The notes under the pieces are model-generated. The model was given only the letters and a program-made list of their open reading frames with translations. It did not search any database and had not been told where the DNA came from. From the IMG/VR virus record IMGVR_UViG_3300025681_000007, positions 1-24,986 of that record: a DNA stretch of 24,986 nucleotides. The stretch is one strand, 5' to 3'. Position 1 is the stretch's first letter. Each line of letters opens with the position of its first letter. The DNA is from a virus. The translations under genes were made by a program, and so were the position numbers. Of this stretch, positions 22,651 through 24,986 are shown in pieces.

Positions 22651-23412
22651 ATGTTAAATTGGAAGAATGTACAGTATGCAAATGGTTCAGGTCTTGTAAA
22701 TGCTATTAGAGATAATAATAATCAGATTACTAAAGGTAACCAACAGATTATTGATTCTATTACTGGGTATGCTGATAATAGGTCAACACAGGAAACTGAT
22801 CAGTTAGTTGCTGCAATGACACTGGTACAGGATGATGGTACTGATGCAGGCATTAAGAGAGCTAAAGCTGATAGAAATGCTATTTTACAAAGTATAAACC
22901 CGGACACCTCGTTTGCAGATTTAAGTACTGTTATCGAAGCTTATAAGACTGCTAATACTCCTGCAGAACAGACTTGGCAACAGCAGAATGCTCATGAAAT
23001 ATATATTCAAAAACTTAAAAATAAAGACTCTTTCAAAGAAGGTAAACATAACTATAGCCCTTCTGGTATTGCAAATGAAGTTACTAAATTATACCCAGAT
23101 GCACAAAATACTTCATTATGGGGTCTTGGTAATTTATGGGGTGAATCTACGCCTGCAGCTGATACACAGAATCGTATTAGTAAATTTATCAGTGATATGG
23201 GAATGAATGATAAAGAAGCTAAACGGGCTGTTAAAACTTTATTAAGTAATACCACTTATGACACAACTGGGCGTAATGAAGTATTTATCAATAATGGTCA
23301 GATGGACACAACAATTGATGATGCTACCAATGAGCAGTTAACAAATATACTCATTAGAGGTGGGTACTTATCAGACGCTGATAAAGACAAGAAAAAAACA
23401 GACACTAAATAA
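22651..23412 (+). CDS. Ejection-module protein, unknown
   Basis: A 253-residue hydrophilic protein with AAGGAG just before its ATG, nine bases after the previous stop. It begins MLNWKNVQYANGSGLVNAIR and has a helical Gln/Asn-rich N-terminal half (NNNQITKGNQQIIDSITGYA). The C-terminal half is more compact (SRISKFISDMG-type helix, here NRISKFISDMGMNDKEAKRA) and ends Lys-rich. No motif reveals an enzyme. Its place between a small internal-virion-type protein and the giant ejection protein suggests it travels inside the capsid. Confidence 0.65.
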   Translation: MLNWKNVQYANGSGLVNAIRDNNNQITKGNQQIIDSITGYADNRSTQETDQLVAAMTLVQDDGTDAGIKRAKADRNAILQSINPDTSFADLSTVIEAYKTANTPAEQTWQQQNAHEIYIQKLKNKDSFKEGKHNYSPSGIANEVTKLYPDAQNTSLWGLGNLWGESTPAADTQNRISKFISDMGMNDKEAKRAVKTLLSNTTYDTTGRNEVFINNGQMDTTIDDATNEQLTNILIRGGYLSDADKDKKKTDTK

Positions 23413-23424
23413 GGAATTCCCACT

Positions 23425-24986
23425 ATGGCCTCATCTTCTGAGATTTTTAGCAGTGTTGTAGCAGGTAAAATACAGAGTTTAGCTTCAACAAGTACACGTA
23501 AACGTGAAAAATTATCTGACATTTCAGGTAACTCAACAACCTTTTTAGAAGAAGCTATACGTAATAGTTACTTAGATAATGTATCTACACGAATTGAACA
23601 AGGTAATTCTAACTTTTTAGAGCAAGGTACTAACAGGGTAACTTTCAAAAACTTACAAGGTAAAGGTACTGATGCAGATTCAGGTTATTTTACTTTAGGT
23701 GATAAGGAAGCTGGATTACGTGCTCTAGGAATTGATGCACCAGAGACATCATTTTATAAAGCTGAAAGTAAAGGTAGGGATAGCCAACGTGCTCACTATG
23801 CTAAGTTATGGAATGTACCTGAAGATAGGATAACTAATGATGTTATCTTTGCTATGGGTAAACGTTCAGAAGAGTTATTTGACAAGGTTGCCTCTGAAGG
23901 TCAAGACATTAATAATGGCATTGTTGCAGATGCCACATATGACCCCACATCATTAAAGTGGTCAACAGATAAACGTACTAAAGCTACAGTAACAAATCCA
24001 TTCACCGGTGTTGATGTATACAACGCCATGAACACACCTGAATTTAATACTAGGTGGTTTGATAACACTCCAGAACAAAACGAAATACGTTCTAAATACG
24101 AAGCTGAGAATGGTAGTAATTACTCTAACTTCAAAATGCCTAATGAAGGTCAAGTTGTTGGTAATACACAGTTTGGAAGACCTGCATTTTATTTAAATGG
24201 TGAAATTGTTTCTGAGAAATCTACAACACTTGAGGTAGATGGTAAGTGGGTTAATGTTCCTACCATCTGGGATGGTAAGAAATACTCAGATGATGAAGTT
24301 GCTGTAATGCTTGCTAGAGGTGACATAGAACCTACTAGTGTACACAAATCAGAAAAAGAAGCAGGAATAGCAGCTAAATCTAGGTCTAAAAGTATAGACT
24401 ATGGGCAGAATGCTTCTGAACAAAAGGCTAAAGTAAGATTAGGTCAATACTCATCTGACTTTGTAGATAAATCAGACAGTCTTCAAGCAATTTTTGAAAG
24501 AAGTTTTAGTTCAGGTGTAGATAATTTACAAGCTACTGGTTATGGTTTTGCTGCATTAATTGCAGATGCTACTGGTAATGAAGAATTTGCAACTAAGATG
24601 TTAGAGCATTATTTAGCTAACATTGATGAAGCTCAGCGTAACGGTGCACACTTACCACCTATTGAGGAAATAGATTGGTTTAGCCCACAAGCATTACAAA
24701 AGGTAACAGCCTTACTTGGTGAAGCTATGCCATCTATCATTGAGATAGGCGGTGTTGCACTAGCTGCATACTTTACTGCTGGTACCGCAGCTGTTGGTTA
24801 TGGTAGTTTAAGATATGGTGCCCAGTACATGGGTAAGAAATATGTCAACAAACAAATAAGTAAGAAACAATTACAAAAAATTAAGAATAGGTCAGCATCA
24901 GTTGGTGGTTACTTAGCTGCTAATGTAATGGAAACTGGTGGTATTTATGGTGATGTAGCAGTAGCTGGCCATAGAGATGCTAAAGC
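23425..24986 (+). CDS. Giant ejection / internal virion protein, N-terminal part (3' partial)
   Basis: The frame runs open from ATG 23425 (AAGGAATT upstream) to the window edge: 520 complete codons and no stop. Residues 85-155 resemble staphylococcal nuclease: Arg99, Asp104 and Glu107 in LRALGIDAPETS keep the spacing of the catalytic Arg35, Asp40 and Glu43, and MGKRSEELFDKV follows. Residues about 250-322 match a domain that recurs in phage ejection proteins (GRPAFYLNGEIVSEKSTT, then VNVPTIWDGKKYSDDEV, then IEPTSVHKSE). A hydrophobic helix lies at 434-460, followed by GGYLAANVMETGGIYGD, typical of the long membrane-active region of such proteins, whose full length often exceeds 1500 residues. 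It is likely packaged in the capsid and injected. The nuclease reading rests on a motif only. Confidence 0.75.
   Translation, partial: MASSSEIFSSVVAGKIQSLASTSTRKREKLSDISGNSTTFLEEAIRNSYLDNVSTRIEQGNSNFLEQGTNRVTFKNLQGKGTDADSGYFTLGDKEAGLRALGIDAPETSFYKAESKGRDSQRAHYAKLWNVPEDRITNDVIFAMGKRSEELFDKVASEGQDINNGIVADATYDPTSLKWSTDKRTKATVTNPFTGVDVYNAMNTPEFNTRWFDNTPEQNEIRSKYEAENGSNYSNFKMPNEGQVVGNTQFGRPAFYLNGEIVSEKSTTLEVDGKWVNVPTIWDGKKYSDDEVAVMLARGDIEPTSVHKSEKEAGIAAKSRSKSIDYGQNASEQKAKVRLGQYSSDFVDKSDSLQAIFERSFSSGVDNLQATGYGFAALIADATGNEEFATKMLEHYLANIDEAQRNGAHLPPIEEIDWFSPQALQKVTALLGEAMPSIIEIGGVALAAYFTAGTAAVGYGSLRYGAQYMGKKYVNKQISKKQLQKIKNRSASVGGYLAANVMETGGIYGDVAVAGHRDAK

Noticed and set aside
1-24986. tRNA genes, CRISPR arrays, insertion sequences, integrase or attachment sites
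   Set aside because: Nearly all bases lie in coding frames and the few gaps are under 80 bases. I saw no cloverleaf, direct-repeat array, transposase or recombinase.

Overview
This window reads as part of the late (virion) region of a tailed bacteriophage. Every credible gene is on the + strand. Genes are packed with stop/start overlaps (TAATG, TGATG, ATGA) or gaps of a few bases, usually with an AGGAG-like ribosome binding site. The DNA is AT-rich. The head genes (portal, small head protein, acidic scaffold-like protein, N4-gp56-type major capsid protein) and the giant ejection-type protein at the right edge point to a podovirus-like phage related to N4-type and marine podoviruses. The host is probably a Gram-negative, perhaps marine, bacterium; that is inference from family resemblance. 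Terminase, polymerases, integrase and a recognisable endolysin are not in the window.

Layout. (1) 1-3225, fibre island: the end of an unknown gene, a DUF7936-like protein with an acidic tail, a 509-aa tail fibre with the widespread VTKPAINLREKLN start and three GIGT/P repeats, a small fibre-assembly-like protein, a second DUF7936-like protein and a DUF6447-like small protein. (2) 3277-4558, a chain of tiny overlapping genes: two membrane proteins that could be holin/lysis functions, several mini-ORFs, a 49-aa stand-alone protein matching the glycyl-radical end of class III ribonucleotide reductase, and a Met-rich CxCxC membrane peptide. (3) 4578-5906: two unknown proteins. (4) 5930-13154, tail-tip module: a small transthyretin-like domain protein, a 1664-aa protein with lambda J / DUF1983-like architecture, two MAFG-starting accessory proteins and one unknown protein. 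(5) 13224-18163, head module: portal, small head protein, scaffold-like protein, major capsid protein. (6) 18180-18216: a strong GCAA-capped hairpin right after the capsid gene. (7) 18238-24986, neck/ejection module: a SAP-like head-completion candidate, a coiled-coil virion protein, a 750-aa membrane-spanning protein, two small internal-virion-type proteins and the first 520 residues of a giant ejection protein that carries a staphylococcal-nuclease-like motif.

Together the genes build the head (portal, scaffold, capsid), the adsorption apparatus (fibre and J-like tip with accessory proteins), the DNA-ejection machinery (right end) and possibly lysis (middle left). The least ordinary parts are the glycyl-radical mini-protein, the Cys-pair cassettes inserted in the J-like C-terminal domain, the nuclease-like motif in the ejection protein, and three separate paralogue doublets. 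I see no tRNA, CRISPR array, insertion sequence or attachment site. The longest gaps are the 74 bases after the capsid gene and the 69 bases before the portal gene.
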